Source of the DNA: CAYZJV01 sp964473245
GTDB lineage: Bacteria; Spirochaetota; Spirochaetia; Sphaerochaetales; Sphaerochaetaceae
Assembly: GCA_964473245.1 (NCBI GenBank)
Contig: CAYYOL010000007.1
Location: 4,733 to 68,732 of the forward strand
Reading direction: 5' to 3'
Length of the DNA: 64,000 bases
Part shown: piece by piece, positions 34,554-42,431 of the stretch
Position numbering within the stretch: the stretch's first letter is position 1
How the letters are laid out: the number at the start of each line of letters is the position of its first letter
The notes under the pieces: generated by a model
Told to the model about the DNA's origin: nothing
The model's input: only the letters and a program-made list of their open reading frames with translations
Databases searched by the model: none
Position numbers and translations under genes: made by a program

Positions 34554-34940
34554 TGAGTCACCTCCATCGTTTGTCTGCAGTTGGAGAGAGTATAACACGA
34601 AGAGATGCCTAGTATGATCGAGAAGTTTGGAATATTTCCAAATTTCTTTATCAACTCGAAAGGGAACAGCTTGTGACGACCTCCTTGTATCGGGGTTCCC
34701 GATATGTGGTGCGAAATTTTTCCAGTAGCCGATTTGGTTGAACCTTTGTATATTCTCTGGCAATGAAAGGCGACACGATCCTTGGGTGAACCTTGGATCC
34801 AGTAGGTGTTGCCGTTTCACTCGTCGCAAAGGGCGAGTAGCTTTTCATCCTTGATAGGAGCTTGTCTGTGCTGCCATGATACCGACAGCACTCATCTGAT
34901 GAGCTAGTCAGGGAGTATGAGAATACAGGAGACAACTGCC
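34554..34940. promoter_or_regulatory. Divergent intergenic region, ATPase / osmC-like
   Basis: Gene-free region of 387 nt. Toward the ATPase there is an extended -10 (TGTTATACT on the minus strand, 34597-34589) and, upstream of it, a perfect 7-3-7 inverted repeat TTTGGAA-TAT-TTCCAAA (34626-34642). Toward the OsmC-like gene, three consecutive hairpins can be drawn: CTCGTC/GGCGAG near 34818-34836, GTGCTG/CAGCAC near 34868-34891 and CTCAT/ATGAG near 34891-34903. They may form a structured leader. No known riboswitch class was recognised. Confidence 0.4.
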
Positions 34941-35384
34941 ATGTCGGAGCATCATGCATATAGAACACAGGTACAGTGGAGCACGCAGAGAAAAGGGAAG
35001 TTGAGTTCAGCCGGATTTCCTACCATCGAGATAGCGACTCCTCCCGATTTTCCCGGAGGTCATGCGGGAATCTGGTCTCCGGAGCATTTGTTCGTGGGAG
35101 CAGCGGAGATCTGTCTCATGACCACATTCCTCTCCTTGGCGGAGAAGACGAAGCTCGATTTTCACAACTATGTGTCTGAAGCCGAGGGGATTCTCGAGAA
35201 AGCCGAGGGAGGACTCCAGATAACCAAGATCAGTATCCGTCCGAGCATAGTCGTAGCCACAAGTGAGGATACAGACAAAGCCCTGAAGCTTATCGAAAAA
35301 GCCGAACGATACTGTCTTATCTCAAACTCCATGAAGACCGAAGTCAGTATCGAACCTACTGTCACAGTTCTAAAAGAGAACTGA
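34941..35384 (+). CDS. OsmC/Ohr-family protein
   Basis: 147 residues. The OsmC fold is recognisable from PDFPGGHAGIWSPEHLFVGA, AAEICLMTTFLSLAEK and ERYCLISNSMKTEVSIEP. The two redox-active cysteines of the family fall in EICLM and ERYCLIS. Such proteins reduce organic hydroperoxides or other thiol-reactive compounds. ATG 34941 has AGGAGA (34927-34932) upstream. The protein stands alone. Confidence 0.85.
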   Translation: MSEHHAYRTQVQWSTQRKGKLSSAGFPTIEIATPPDFPGGHAGIWSPEHLFVGAAEICLMTTFLSLAEKTKLDFHNYVSEAEGILEKAEGGLQITKISIRPSIVVATSEDTDKALKLIEKAERYCLISNSMKTEVSIEPTVTVLKEN

Positions 35385-35398
35385 GAGGACATGTTCGA

Positions 35399-36424
35399 TT
35401 ACAAAAGATAGAGCTCTCGGTCGATGAATATGGTAACAAGCTCGGAATCGAACTGTTTCCCAGAACACAGTTTCATCTCTTCAACAGCGATCTCTCTGGG
35501 AAGAGCGTTCCGGTATGCTCGATTACTGGTCATGGCGTCGTAAGCATCGGCTATGGAGACGATTTTCACATCGAGTGGTATCTCTGAACCTCGGAGGCCA
35601 TCTGGGTATCCTTTGCCATCGATTCTCTCATGGTGACTTCTGATAATCGGTCGGTACTGTTGGAACAGTTCGATATGCGAGATGATCCTTTCACCTGAAA
35701 CCGGGTGCATCCGTATTATCGAGAACTCTTCGTCGGTAAGAGGGCCTGTCTTGTTGAGGATTTCTTCAGAAATTCCGATCTTTCCGATATCGTGAAGTAG
35801 CGCTCCACCTTCTATGGTGAGAATTCGATCCTGCGACAGTGCTAGTTCCCGTGCAAGTGCTACAGAGATGCTTCTGACTCTGCTGCAGTGCCCCTTTGTG
35901 TAAGAGTCCTTTTGTTCAATGGTCTCTGAGAACGCTTCGAGCGTGGTCCTGGTTGTGTTTTTCAGAGCACGTAGAGCATACTCCAGTCTAGATTGAAGCT
36001 CTTGGGTGGACTCAGATACTTGAGCTGCGGTCATAATCTCCTGCTTTCGAGCTCTCGATTTCCTGATAACCCGTTGTACACAGGCTAGGAGTGTTTGCCT
36101 GCTAACCGGTTTTGTGAGGAAATCGGAGGCTCCAGCACGAATCGCCCGCATGCCGGTGTCAAGATCGTTGAATGCAGTCAGCATGACCACTGGTATCATT
36201 GGGTAGTGATGTTGAATTTTCTCAAGCATGTCAAAGCCGGAAGGACCGGGCATCTTGATATCCAGTAGCACAAGATCCACCGTGTCTGCCTGAGCTTTGA
36301 GCACTCGATCAAGTTCATGACCATTGACGCATGATGTCACTTGGTGTCCTTCCCGTTGGAGAAAGAGTTGCAACACTTTTCTGATCGCGGGGTCGTCGTC
36401 TGTTGTCACAATATGATTATTCAC
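35399..36424 (-). CDS. Response regulator with HD-GYP domain
   Basis: 341 residues. Receiver domain (about 1-122) with acidic pocket TDDDPA, phospho-acceptor Asp in LVLLDIKMPGPSG and Lys in FLTKPVS. Then a linker helix and an HD-GYP domain (about 165-335): ALLHDIGKIGI, HHERIDGKGYPDGLRG and IADAYDAMTSNRAYR. Known HD-GYP proteins hydrolyse cyclic di-GMP. Start is GTG 36424, which overlaps the methyltransferase-like gene by 8 nt. The likely partner is the divergent histidine kinase at 37031. Confidence 0.9.
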   Translation of the reverse strand: MNNHIVTTDDDPAIRKVLQLFLQREGHQVTSCVNGHELDRVLKAQADTVDLVLLDIKMPGPSGFDMLEKIQHHYPMIPVVMLTAFNDLDTGMRAIRAGASDFLTKPVSRQTLLACVQRVIRKSRARKQEIMTAAQVSESTQELQSRLEYALRALKNTTRTTLEAFSETIEQKDSYTKGHCSRVRSISVALARELALSQDRILTIEGGALLHDIGKIGISEEILNKTGPLTDEEFSIIRMHPVSGERIISHIELFQQYRPIIRSHHERIDGKGYPDGLRGSEIPLDVKIVSIADAYDAMTSNRAYRNALPREIAVEEMKLCSGKQFDSELVTIFIDRELYLL

Positions 36425-36971
36425 TATCTACCTCACCGGATCTGATTTTTGGAAAACCAAACAGGAATGGTACCGTGTCCCGATATTCCTGATATGAAGA
36501 AAACATCCTTGGAAATAGGACTCGATCCTCCATTATAACCAATACAAAATTGAAAATAGTAAAGAGCATACAGAGCAAAAGAATACCCGGATCCCAGAAC
36601 AGTATTGCCACCAGGACGTTGATCGTAGTATACCAGAGAAAGCCCGGGTGTCGAGAAAAACTGTACGTTCCTCGATCATACAACACCGAATTTCCTCCAT
36701 TATTCCTAGGTATCTCGATAAGTACCGAATAGATAAGTAACCATGAGAATACGAAAATAAGAAGTATCACCGGCACTGTGACTGCTATGTGATGGGGGAT
36801 CTCTACCATGAAAAAGAAGAGTACATACGGAACCGCAGTGATGAAAAATCCGGGATATGCGATTTTCCTGAGCAGTTTTTTCTCATGAATTATCGATACA
36901 TCATAGAGTCCTGACAAAATATACCCTGACAATCCGAGTGCTCCGTACAAAAATAGTTTGATAAATTCCAT
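36417..36971 (-). CDS. Isoprenylcysteine methyltransferase-like membrane protein
   Basis: 184 residues, about five hydrophobic segments. The C-terminal half matches the ICMT/PEMT/NnrU-like pattern: TYSFSRHPGFLWYTTINVLV (the RHP...W motif), then VIMEDRVLFPRMFSSYQEYR (ED...Y..Y) which in these enzymes binds S-adenosylmethionine. Substrate unknown; small molecules or lipids are typical. It shares an 8-nt overlap with the HD-GYP regulator and diverges from the histidine kinase with 59 nt between starts. Confidence 0.72.
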   Translation of the reverse strand: MEFIKLFLYGALGLSGYILSGLYDVSIIHEKKLLRKIAYPGFFITAVPYVLFFFMVEIPHHIAVTVPVILLIFVFSWLLIYSVLIEIPRNNGGNSVLYDRGTYSFSRHPGFLWYTTINVLVAILFWDPGILLLCMLFTIFNFVLVIMEDRVLFPRMFSSYQEYRDTVPFLFGFPKIRSGEVDSE

Positions 36972-37030
36972 ACAATGCCCCTATACTAATACAAGTTCGA
37001 TACATTTGGAAAGCGAAAAAAGGAATTCAC

Positions 37031-40000
37031 ATGGTCATTGATATCTCCACCATCATCCCGGCGGTCGCGTTCATTCTTTATGTCTCCTTCACTATCTTCG
37101 GGTTTTCCCAATATCGGAAGGATCGGTTTTACTGGTCGTTCCAATTCTACATGGTGCTGTTTTCCATTTGGAGTTTCGGCTCGATGATGATGCATCTCGA
37201 CAGTGGTTTTTTGACTCCCTTGTTCTGGAATCGGTTCATGCTTGTCGGACTGCTTGCCGCACCGTTTGCTCTTGGTACTTTTATCATGGATATTCTCGAA
37301 ATCCGTGATAGACGAGTGAAGAATTCGGTGTATGGGAGCTATGTGCTAATCATCCCCTTGCTGTATCTGAATCTGTCTGGACGAATCGTTATCGATGCCG
37401 GTTTCACCGAGCATGCCGAGTTTTTCTACAACCTGGGTTCTGGGGCGGTCATTGCTTATGGTATCATTTATCTCTATCTCTCGTTTACGTTAGCCGTTAT
37501 GTTGGTTGGCAGCAGGAAAGAATCAACCAACATACCACAGAGAAACCTACAGCTACCTTTGATCGGCGTCGCGATCATGCTTGTAGGTATTCTCATGAAC
37601 ATTAATCCTGATATTGGAAAATACCCCATCGATATCTTCTCGGCAACGATCAATGCTGGGTTGCTCTTCTATACAATCTATAAATACAAACTCATCAACT
37701 ACTCGAGAGCAGGGCTCGTGATCATCTATGGAACGATTCTGGCGTTCATTGCCTCTGTATTGTATTTTTCCATAATCAGCATCATCCAGCATTTCAGTCA
37801 AACCTTTGCTCCTGAGAACTCGTTTCAGCTCTCACTTGTCCTGGGTGTGGTCACCGTGATAATCATTCAGCCGATACGTAATCTGTTTATCTATATCGTC
37901 GACTCCGTGATCATCCCCAAACGGCATCCGTACCAGACGACGATCAAGAAGTTGAGCAAACGGTTGACCACTATCGTGAACCTGAGGAATCTTGGCGAGG
38001 AGGTTGTCACGAATCTGCGATCGGGAATCAAGGCGAACTGGGTGCTGTTCGCTGCCAAGCAGACCCATGACAGCGAACGATTCCTGCTCATTGCCAACGA
38101 TGGTTGCCCCACGAAGCTTTCGATTGGTGATGAATTGATCTATACATTCGGAGCGTACGTGAATGAGAAACTGCACCGATTGCAAAGGGAGAATGCCTCC
38201 TCCATAATCTACGCGAAACCAGATGAAAAGCAGTTCCATGTGAGTGAGGACATTCCTTCTGCCAGCGTGTTGATACCACTGATATTCAGGCAACAAGTCG
38301 CTGGATATATCCTCATTGGTCTCGATGAATCGAAAACGCTTCTTCGTCCCAATGATCTTGAAGCTTTGGAGATTCTCGCAGCACAGACGGCACTTTCGCT
38401 CGAGAATGCTCTCTCGTTCGAGCAGTTGAAACTACAAGGGGAAGAGCTTGTTATGAGCAAGAACAAGCTCGAGGCAATCTTCAACGGTATCGCTTCACCT
38501 GTCTGTCTGATCGATATCGACTACAGTATTCTGGAAGCGAACACTGCAGCAGTCAATCTGTTCGGAAACAACAAGCATGAACTTATCGGCGGAAAGTGCT
38601 ATCGGGCATTCTTTCAACGATCGAAGCCATGCCGATTCTGTCAGGCGCTTGAATGTCTCCATTCGGGTGTCATGCAGGAGACCGAGTCGGCAGTCACTGA
38701 CCGTGTCTATTCATTCCAATTCCATACAGTTCGAGTTCCCGAAAACTCCAAGAGTGTGTTCATTGAGATCATCAAGGATATCACCGAACAGAAGAACTTG
38801 CAGGAGGAGCTGGTACGGACTGAGAAGATGGCAGGTCTGGGTACGCTCGCTGCCGGTATTGCACACGAATTGAACAATCCTCTCGCAGGCATATCCGGTA
38901 CTGCAGAAGTGCTTCTCGCCGATGCTCCTCAGGAAGATCCGAACCGGAGCCTCTTGGAAGATATCTTGTCGTATGCGCAAACCGCTTCAGATGTGATCAA
39001 GGAGTTGGCTATCTATTCGAGGAAAGAGGTCGTAAAGGAGATGCAGCAGGTCGAGATCGTTCAGGTACTCGAATTCTCCCTCCGCCTCGCGATGCGTGGC
39101 GTGGATTCATCTGATATCACGGTGAAGCGGAATTATCATGCGCTTCCGGTGATTCCTGCTCATGAAGCGAATCTTCAGCAACTATTCGTGAACCTGATTG
39201 TCAATGCCATACAGGCAATGAAAGGCGATGGAACGCTTACGCTCACCTGCTTTGAGAAGGATGGCTTCGTGCATATTCGTGTCAGCGATACCGGACGGGG
39301 CATCTCAGAGGAGCATCTCAGCCAGATATTCACCCCATTCTTCACCACCAAAGCCCCTGGTACAGGTACAGGACTCGGACTCTCCAATTGCTATGGTATC
39401 GTGGAGAACATGGGAGGGCGTATCCGAGTCCGGAGCGAAGTGAACAAAGGTTCCGATTTCACTGTCATTCTCCCAGTGAACGATACAGAGCGTGAGGCTA
39501 TCAGGTTCCGTCTCGTCGAGGATCCAAGTGGACTCAATGATGTGTTCTTTCTGCAGCGGAAGGTCTTAGTCGGAGAGAAGGGCTACCTCGAAGAGTCCAT
39601 ACGGAGAAATGAAGATGAGAGTGCTGTGCATATGCTCGCATTCAAAGGTCTCCAGCCTGTGGGTACCGTATCGCTCATGACCAGTGAAGATGTTCAGACG
39701 CTCCCACTCGCACGCTACTTCGATCTCGATTCCGTACTGCAGCACTCTAAAAGCGCAGAGATTCTCCGTCTCGCAGTCTTACCTGAGATGCGAAACACCT
39801 CGGTCTCACTTGGTCTGATTGTACTGGTGTTTCTGTTGGCTCGAAGTAAGAACATCGAGGAGATAGTTATCGATGCCTTCGCAGACGATACCAAGACGAT
39901 CAAGCTCTATAAGAAATTCGGCTTCCGCGAGGTGGGAACCTACTATTCTCCTTCGGCCGTGACTGTCCTAGTCCTTCAGCAAAAGACCACTATGGAACAA

Positions 40001-40159
40001 GATCAGAGTCAGTTGCGACATTTCGTCAGACCGCTGTTCGAACGTCTTCGACCTATGTTCGATTTCGGAGTCCACACGCAGGGGATACTGGACGAGATGG
40101 ATGCAATTCTCAGCACGGAAGAGAAACAGGTCGAAATGGCGACCGAGGTGTCCCCATAG
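37031..40159 (+). CDS. Sensor histidine kinase fused to acyl-synthase/GNAT-like domain
   Basis: 1042 residues. Order: about seven membrane helices (1-290); GAF-like domain (about 316-455); PAS domain (477-577) with a Cys cluster KCYRAFFQRSKPCRFC; HisKA with phospho-His612 in GIAHELNNPLAG; ATPase with N-box at 721-726, DTGRG at 753 and GTGTGLGL at 779. Residues 824-985 form an extra domain: RKVLVGEKGYLEE, EDESAVH (861-867), EILRLAVLPEMR (from 910) and KKFGFREVG. This order resembles FeeM N-acyl-amino-acid synthases and LuxI-type GNAT enzymes. A helical tail ends it. No receiver domain; the HD-GYP regulator is the probable partner. Confidence 0.85.
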   Translation: MVIDISTIIPAVAFILYVSFTIFGFSQYRKDRFYWSFQFYMVLFSIWSFGSMMMHLDSGFLTPLFWNRFMLVGLLAAPFALGTFIMDILEIRDRRVKNSVYGSYVLIIPLLYLNLSGRIVIDAGFTEHAEFFYNLGSGAVIAYGIIYLYLSFTLAVMLVGSRKESTNIPQRNLQLPLIGVAIMLVGILMNINPDIGKYPIDIFSATINAGLLFYTIYKYKLINYSRAGLVIIYGTILAFIASVLYFSIISIIQHFSQTFAPENSFQLSLVLGVVTVIIIQPIRNLFIYIVDSVIIPKRHPYQTTIKKLSKRLTTIVNLRNLGEEVVTNLRSGIKANWVLFAAKQTHDSERFLLIANDGCPTKLSIGDELIYTFGAYVNEKLHRLQRENASSIIYAKPDEKQFHVSEDIPSASVLIPLIFRQQVAGYILIGLDESKTLLRPNDLEALEILAAQTALSLENALSFEQLKLQGEELVMSKNKLEAIFNGIASPVCLIDIDYSILEANTAAVNLFGNNKHELIGGKCYRAFFQRSKPCRFCQALECLHSGVMQETESAVTDRVYSFQFHTVRVPENSKSVFIEIIKDITEQKNLQEELVRTEKMAGLGTLAAGIAHELNNPLAGISGTAEVLLADAPQEDPNRSLLEDILSYAQTASDVIKELAIYSRKEVVKEMQQVEIVQVLEFSLRLAMRGVDSSDITVKRNYHALPVIPAHEANLQQLFVNLIVNAIQAMKGDGTLTLTCFEKDGFVHIRVSDTGRGISEEHLSQIFTPFFTTKAPGTGTGLGLSNCYGIVENMGGRIRVRSEVNKGSDFTVILPVNDTEREAIRFRLVEDPSGLNDVFFLQRKVLVGEKGYLEESIRRNEDESAVHMLAFKGLQPVGTVSLMTSEDVQTLPLARYFDLDSVLQHSKSAEILRLAVLPEMRNTSVSLGLIVLVFLLARSKNIEEIVIDAFADDTKTIKLYKKFGFREVGTYYSPSAVTVLVLQQKTTMEQDQSQLRHFVRPLFERLRPMFDFGVHTQGILDEMDAILSTEEKQVEMATEVSP

Positions 40160-40201
40160 GGGCTCTTGTAATGAATATCATTGATCAGTATCATTTCCTG
40201 T

Positions 40202-41113
40202 GTGAAAACCTTTATTGATTGTATCCCTTGTCATATGCAGCAGACGTTGCAGACCGGGCGGCTTTGTGGACTCTCGGACAGCGAGATCAAGAGGCTGTTC
40301 GATGGTCTCGGAGGTCAGCTATCCCAGATTTCTCTTGATGAAGCTCCTCCGGTGATGGCTTCCCGCCTCCAGCGCATCATAACAGAGATGACTGGCGTTG
40401 CAGACCCGCTTCTCGCTGTAAAACGAGAAAGCAACGAGGCCGCGCTCTCCTACTATGAGGAGGCCGTCTCTTTCATTGACGGCGCGGAAGACCCTCTGAG
40501 AGCGGCGATTCAGGTCGCTATCGCAGGGAACATCATAGACTATGGTGCAGTGTTCAACCTCGATGTAGATGCAGAACTTGAACGTATCTTGCAGCAGGAA
40601 AAGGAGCGAATCGCCTGTGAGGAGAGCGAGCTGTTCTCATATGAACAATTCAAGCATGATTTGGAGCAAGCGAATTCACTGCTCTATATTGGTGACAATG
40701 CGGGAGAGATCGTCTTTGATAAAGCACTGATTGCAACAATACAACGGCAGTACCCTCATCTCGCCATCACCTTCGCTGTCAGGGGCTATCCGATTCTCAA
40801 CGATGCTTTGATGGAAGATGCGGAGGCTGTTGGACTTGATTCATTAGTGAAAGTGGTCTCAAGCGGAGTCCATACACCTGGGCTCATGCTTGAGTATGCA
40901 ACTGATGAGTTCAAAGAGCTGTTTAATGAAACGGATGTAATAATCAGCAAAGGCCAGGGAAATCTCGAATCTCTCTTGGAAACACCAGGGCCTATCTATT
41001 TTCTGCTGGTAGCGAAGTGTCAGCCCATTTCCCGGCTTCTCGGATGCGAGATCAGAGATATCATTCTCAAACGACAGACCCTTTCCAGTATTGCTAGGGA
41101 AAATCCTTTCTGA
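40202..41113 (+). CDS. DUF89/ARMT1-like family protein
   Basis: 303 residues, damage-control phosphatase family (DUF89). The N-terminal CIPCHMQQTL cysteine pair, LLYIGDNAGEIVFDKALI (Asp/Asn metal motif), FAVRGYPILNDAL (R-G-x-P-x-x-N-D) and DVIISKGQGNLESLL are diagnostic. Known relatives dephosphorylate damaged sugar-phosphate metabolites. GTG 40202 is preferred (MKTFIDCIPC start is typical); TTG 40181 is an alternative, and neither has a strong ribosome site. It overlaps the 3' end of the GntR gene by 20 nt on the other strand. Confidence 0.85.
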   Translation: MKTFIDCIPCHMQQTLQTGRLCGLSDSEIKRLFDGLGGQLSQISLDEAPPVMASRLQRIITEMTGVADPLLAVKRESNEAALSYYEEAVSFIDGAEDPLRAAIQVAIAGNIIDYGAVFNLDVDAELERILQQEKERIACEESELFSYEQFKHDLEQANSLLYIGDNAGEIVFDKALIATIQRQYPHLAITFAVRGYPILNDALMEDAEAVGLDSLVKVVSSGVHTPGLMLEYATDEFKELFNETDVIISKGQGNLESLLETPGPIYFLLVAKCQPISRLLGCEIRDIILKRQTLSSIARENPF

Positions 41114-41831
41114 AGACCACTTTGTCTCCACGAATGATGCTGCGTCTCACTTCGATGATTTTGTGTGAAGTGGAGAATGTCATTCGGGTGGTCTCGAACA
41201 CCGGAGAATCAAGATGGATACTGAGCAACTCGGATTCGTAGGGTCGTGAGAGCTGAGGCGACAGATACTCTGTTGAACGACCGACCGAGATATGATACGT
41301 CCCCCGAAGTAGTTGGATAAGCGATTCATTCTCCTTGATTCGTTGGTCTATACCACGGGCGATGTGCTCTGGTACATACGAGTACTCAAGACTGATGGGA
41401 GACTCCTGATACGAGCGGAGTCGGACAATCTCATACACCGACTGCCCTAGATCTTCCTGACGAAAGTAGCGCTGCACAGAACTCGGGATAGGGCCCAGAC
41501 TGGTGTTGATGATGGTGGACTTCGTGGACATTCCCGTGTCACCGACTTCGAGACCAAACCAGTAAGAGGAGGTGAGCTTCTGTTCAATTCTCCTATGGAT
41601 CACCGTCCAGCCGATACCTCGACTCGATGTGAGGACCCCCTCCTCCCTGAGCATCTCGAGTGCCTTTCTCAAGGTCACTCGAGTCACTGAAAACTCTTTT
41701 GCCAATATCGATTCCGCGGGGAGTCGTTTCCCATACTCATATACACCATTGTTGATTCTATCTAGCAGTATATGGCGTATTTGAATGTAGTATGGATAGT
41801 ACCTATCCCGCGAAATCGTCTGGTTCTCCAT
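41094..41831 (-). CDS. GntR-family regulator, HutC subfamily
   Basis: 245 residues. N-terminal winged helix (YYIQIRHILLDRINNGVYEY, KRLPAESILAKEFSVTRVTL, RKALEMLREEGVLTSSRGIG) followed by a UTRA effector-binding domain (about residues 95-240). HutC-type regulators respond to small metabolites such as sugars, amino acids or histidine derivatives. ATG 41831 has AAGG upstream. The nearby palindrome at 42411-42428 is a candidate operator. It ends against DUF89 with overlapping 3' ends. Confidence 0.88.
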   Translation of the reverse strand: MENQTISRDRYYPYYIQIRHILLDRINNGVYEYGKRLPAESILAKEFSVTRVTLRKALEMLREEGVLTSSRGIGWTVIHRRIEQKLTSSYWFGLEVGDTGMSTKSTIINTSLGPIPSSVQRYFRQEDLGQSVYEIVRLRSYQESPISLEYSYVPEHIARGIDQRIKENESLIQLLRGTYHISVGRSTEYLSPQLSRPYESELLSIHLDSPVFETTRMTFSTSHKIIEVRRSIIRGDKVVFRKDFP

Positions 41832-41850
41832 AACTATGACCTTAGTCCTA

Positions 41851-42411
41851 TCAGCTACCCGATTGTGGTGCAGAGAACATGGACTGAAGTCGGTTTAGGA
41901 GTTCAGGGTCTTCTTGGATCTTCATTGCCATGTTGTTGAAGCTCTCCAGATCGTAGGAATTTTGTTCAAGTGAACTGAGTATCTCCTGTTCGGTCTCCAG
42001 GTGGATGGTATTGATTGCAGACATGACCGCTGAATACTCTTCGATTTCCTCTTCAGTGGCCTCTTGTGCAAGCATCTCAGGACTCTCCTGCTGCATGACG
42101 AAGATTTCATCCAATCGTTCGGGTGCGATCGATGCATCCTCGATTGTGGCGAATATCTCCTCATTGGCCTCGATCTGAATTTCCTGTACCTCGATCAATG
42201 CCATGCCGAACCGTGTAAGCTCCTGGTCGGAGACTTGTCCCTCGCCGAAGGAGAGATCGTTCGGGCTGAATAACGGTGATGGAGCATCTGCCGCGAAAAG
42301 CGACGGAGTGAGCATGAACGCGAGTAGCAGTACTGCGATAGTGAATCCAAACCGATAAGACGGTTTCCTGTTGAGCTTCTTGAATTTTTCTGTATGTAAT
42401 TGACTTCTCAT
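41851..42411 (-). CDS. DUF4168-like secreted helical protein
   Basis: 186 residues. An N-terminal signal or anchor (FGFTIAVLLLAFMLTPSLFA) is followed by a DUF4168-like helical repeat: SDQELTRFGMALIEVQEIQI, then the acidic middle, then YDLESFNNMAMKIQEDPELL near the end. Function of the family is unknown. The start is uncertain: ATG 42411 lies next to a palindrome with no ribosome site, while ATG 42465 (frame extends upstream) has GGAGAAT but would overlap the divergent LtaS-like gene. Confidence 0.65.
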   Translation of the reverse strand: MRSQLHTEKFKKLNRKPSYRFGFTIAVLLLAFMLTPSLFAADAPSPLFSPNDLSFGEGQVSDQELTRFGMALIEVQEIQIEANEEIFATIEDASIAPERLDEIFVMQQESPEMLAQEATEEEIEEYSAVMSAINTIHLETEQEILSSLEQNSYDLESFNNMAMKIQEDPELLNRLQSMFSAPQSGS

Positions 42412-42428
42412 GTATACTAGAGTATACA
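42411..42428. promoter_or_regulatory. 18-bp palindrome between divergent genes
   Basis: TGTATACTAGAGTATACA: arms TGTATACT and AGTATACA around AG, perfect. It lies between the DUF4168-like start (42411) and the LtaS-like start (42432). Its form suits a dimeric regulator; the HutC-type GntR product of 41094-41831 is the obvious candidate, as its family binds similar TATAC-containing sites. Confidence 0.6.
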
Positions 42429-42431
42429 AGT

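Noticed and set aside
34800..34936. Possible manganese or other riboswitch before the OsmC-like gene
   Set aside because: A GGGCGAGTAG stretch faintly recalls one class, but the remaining consensus is absent; I only report hairpins.
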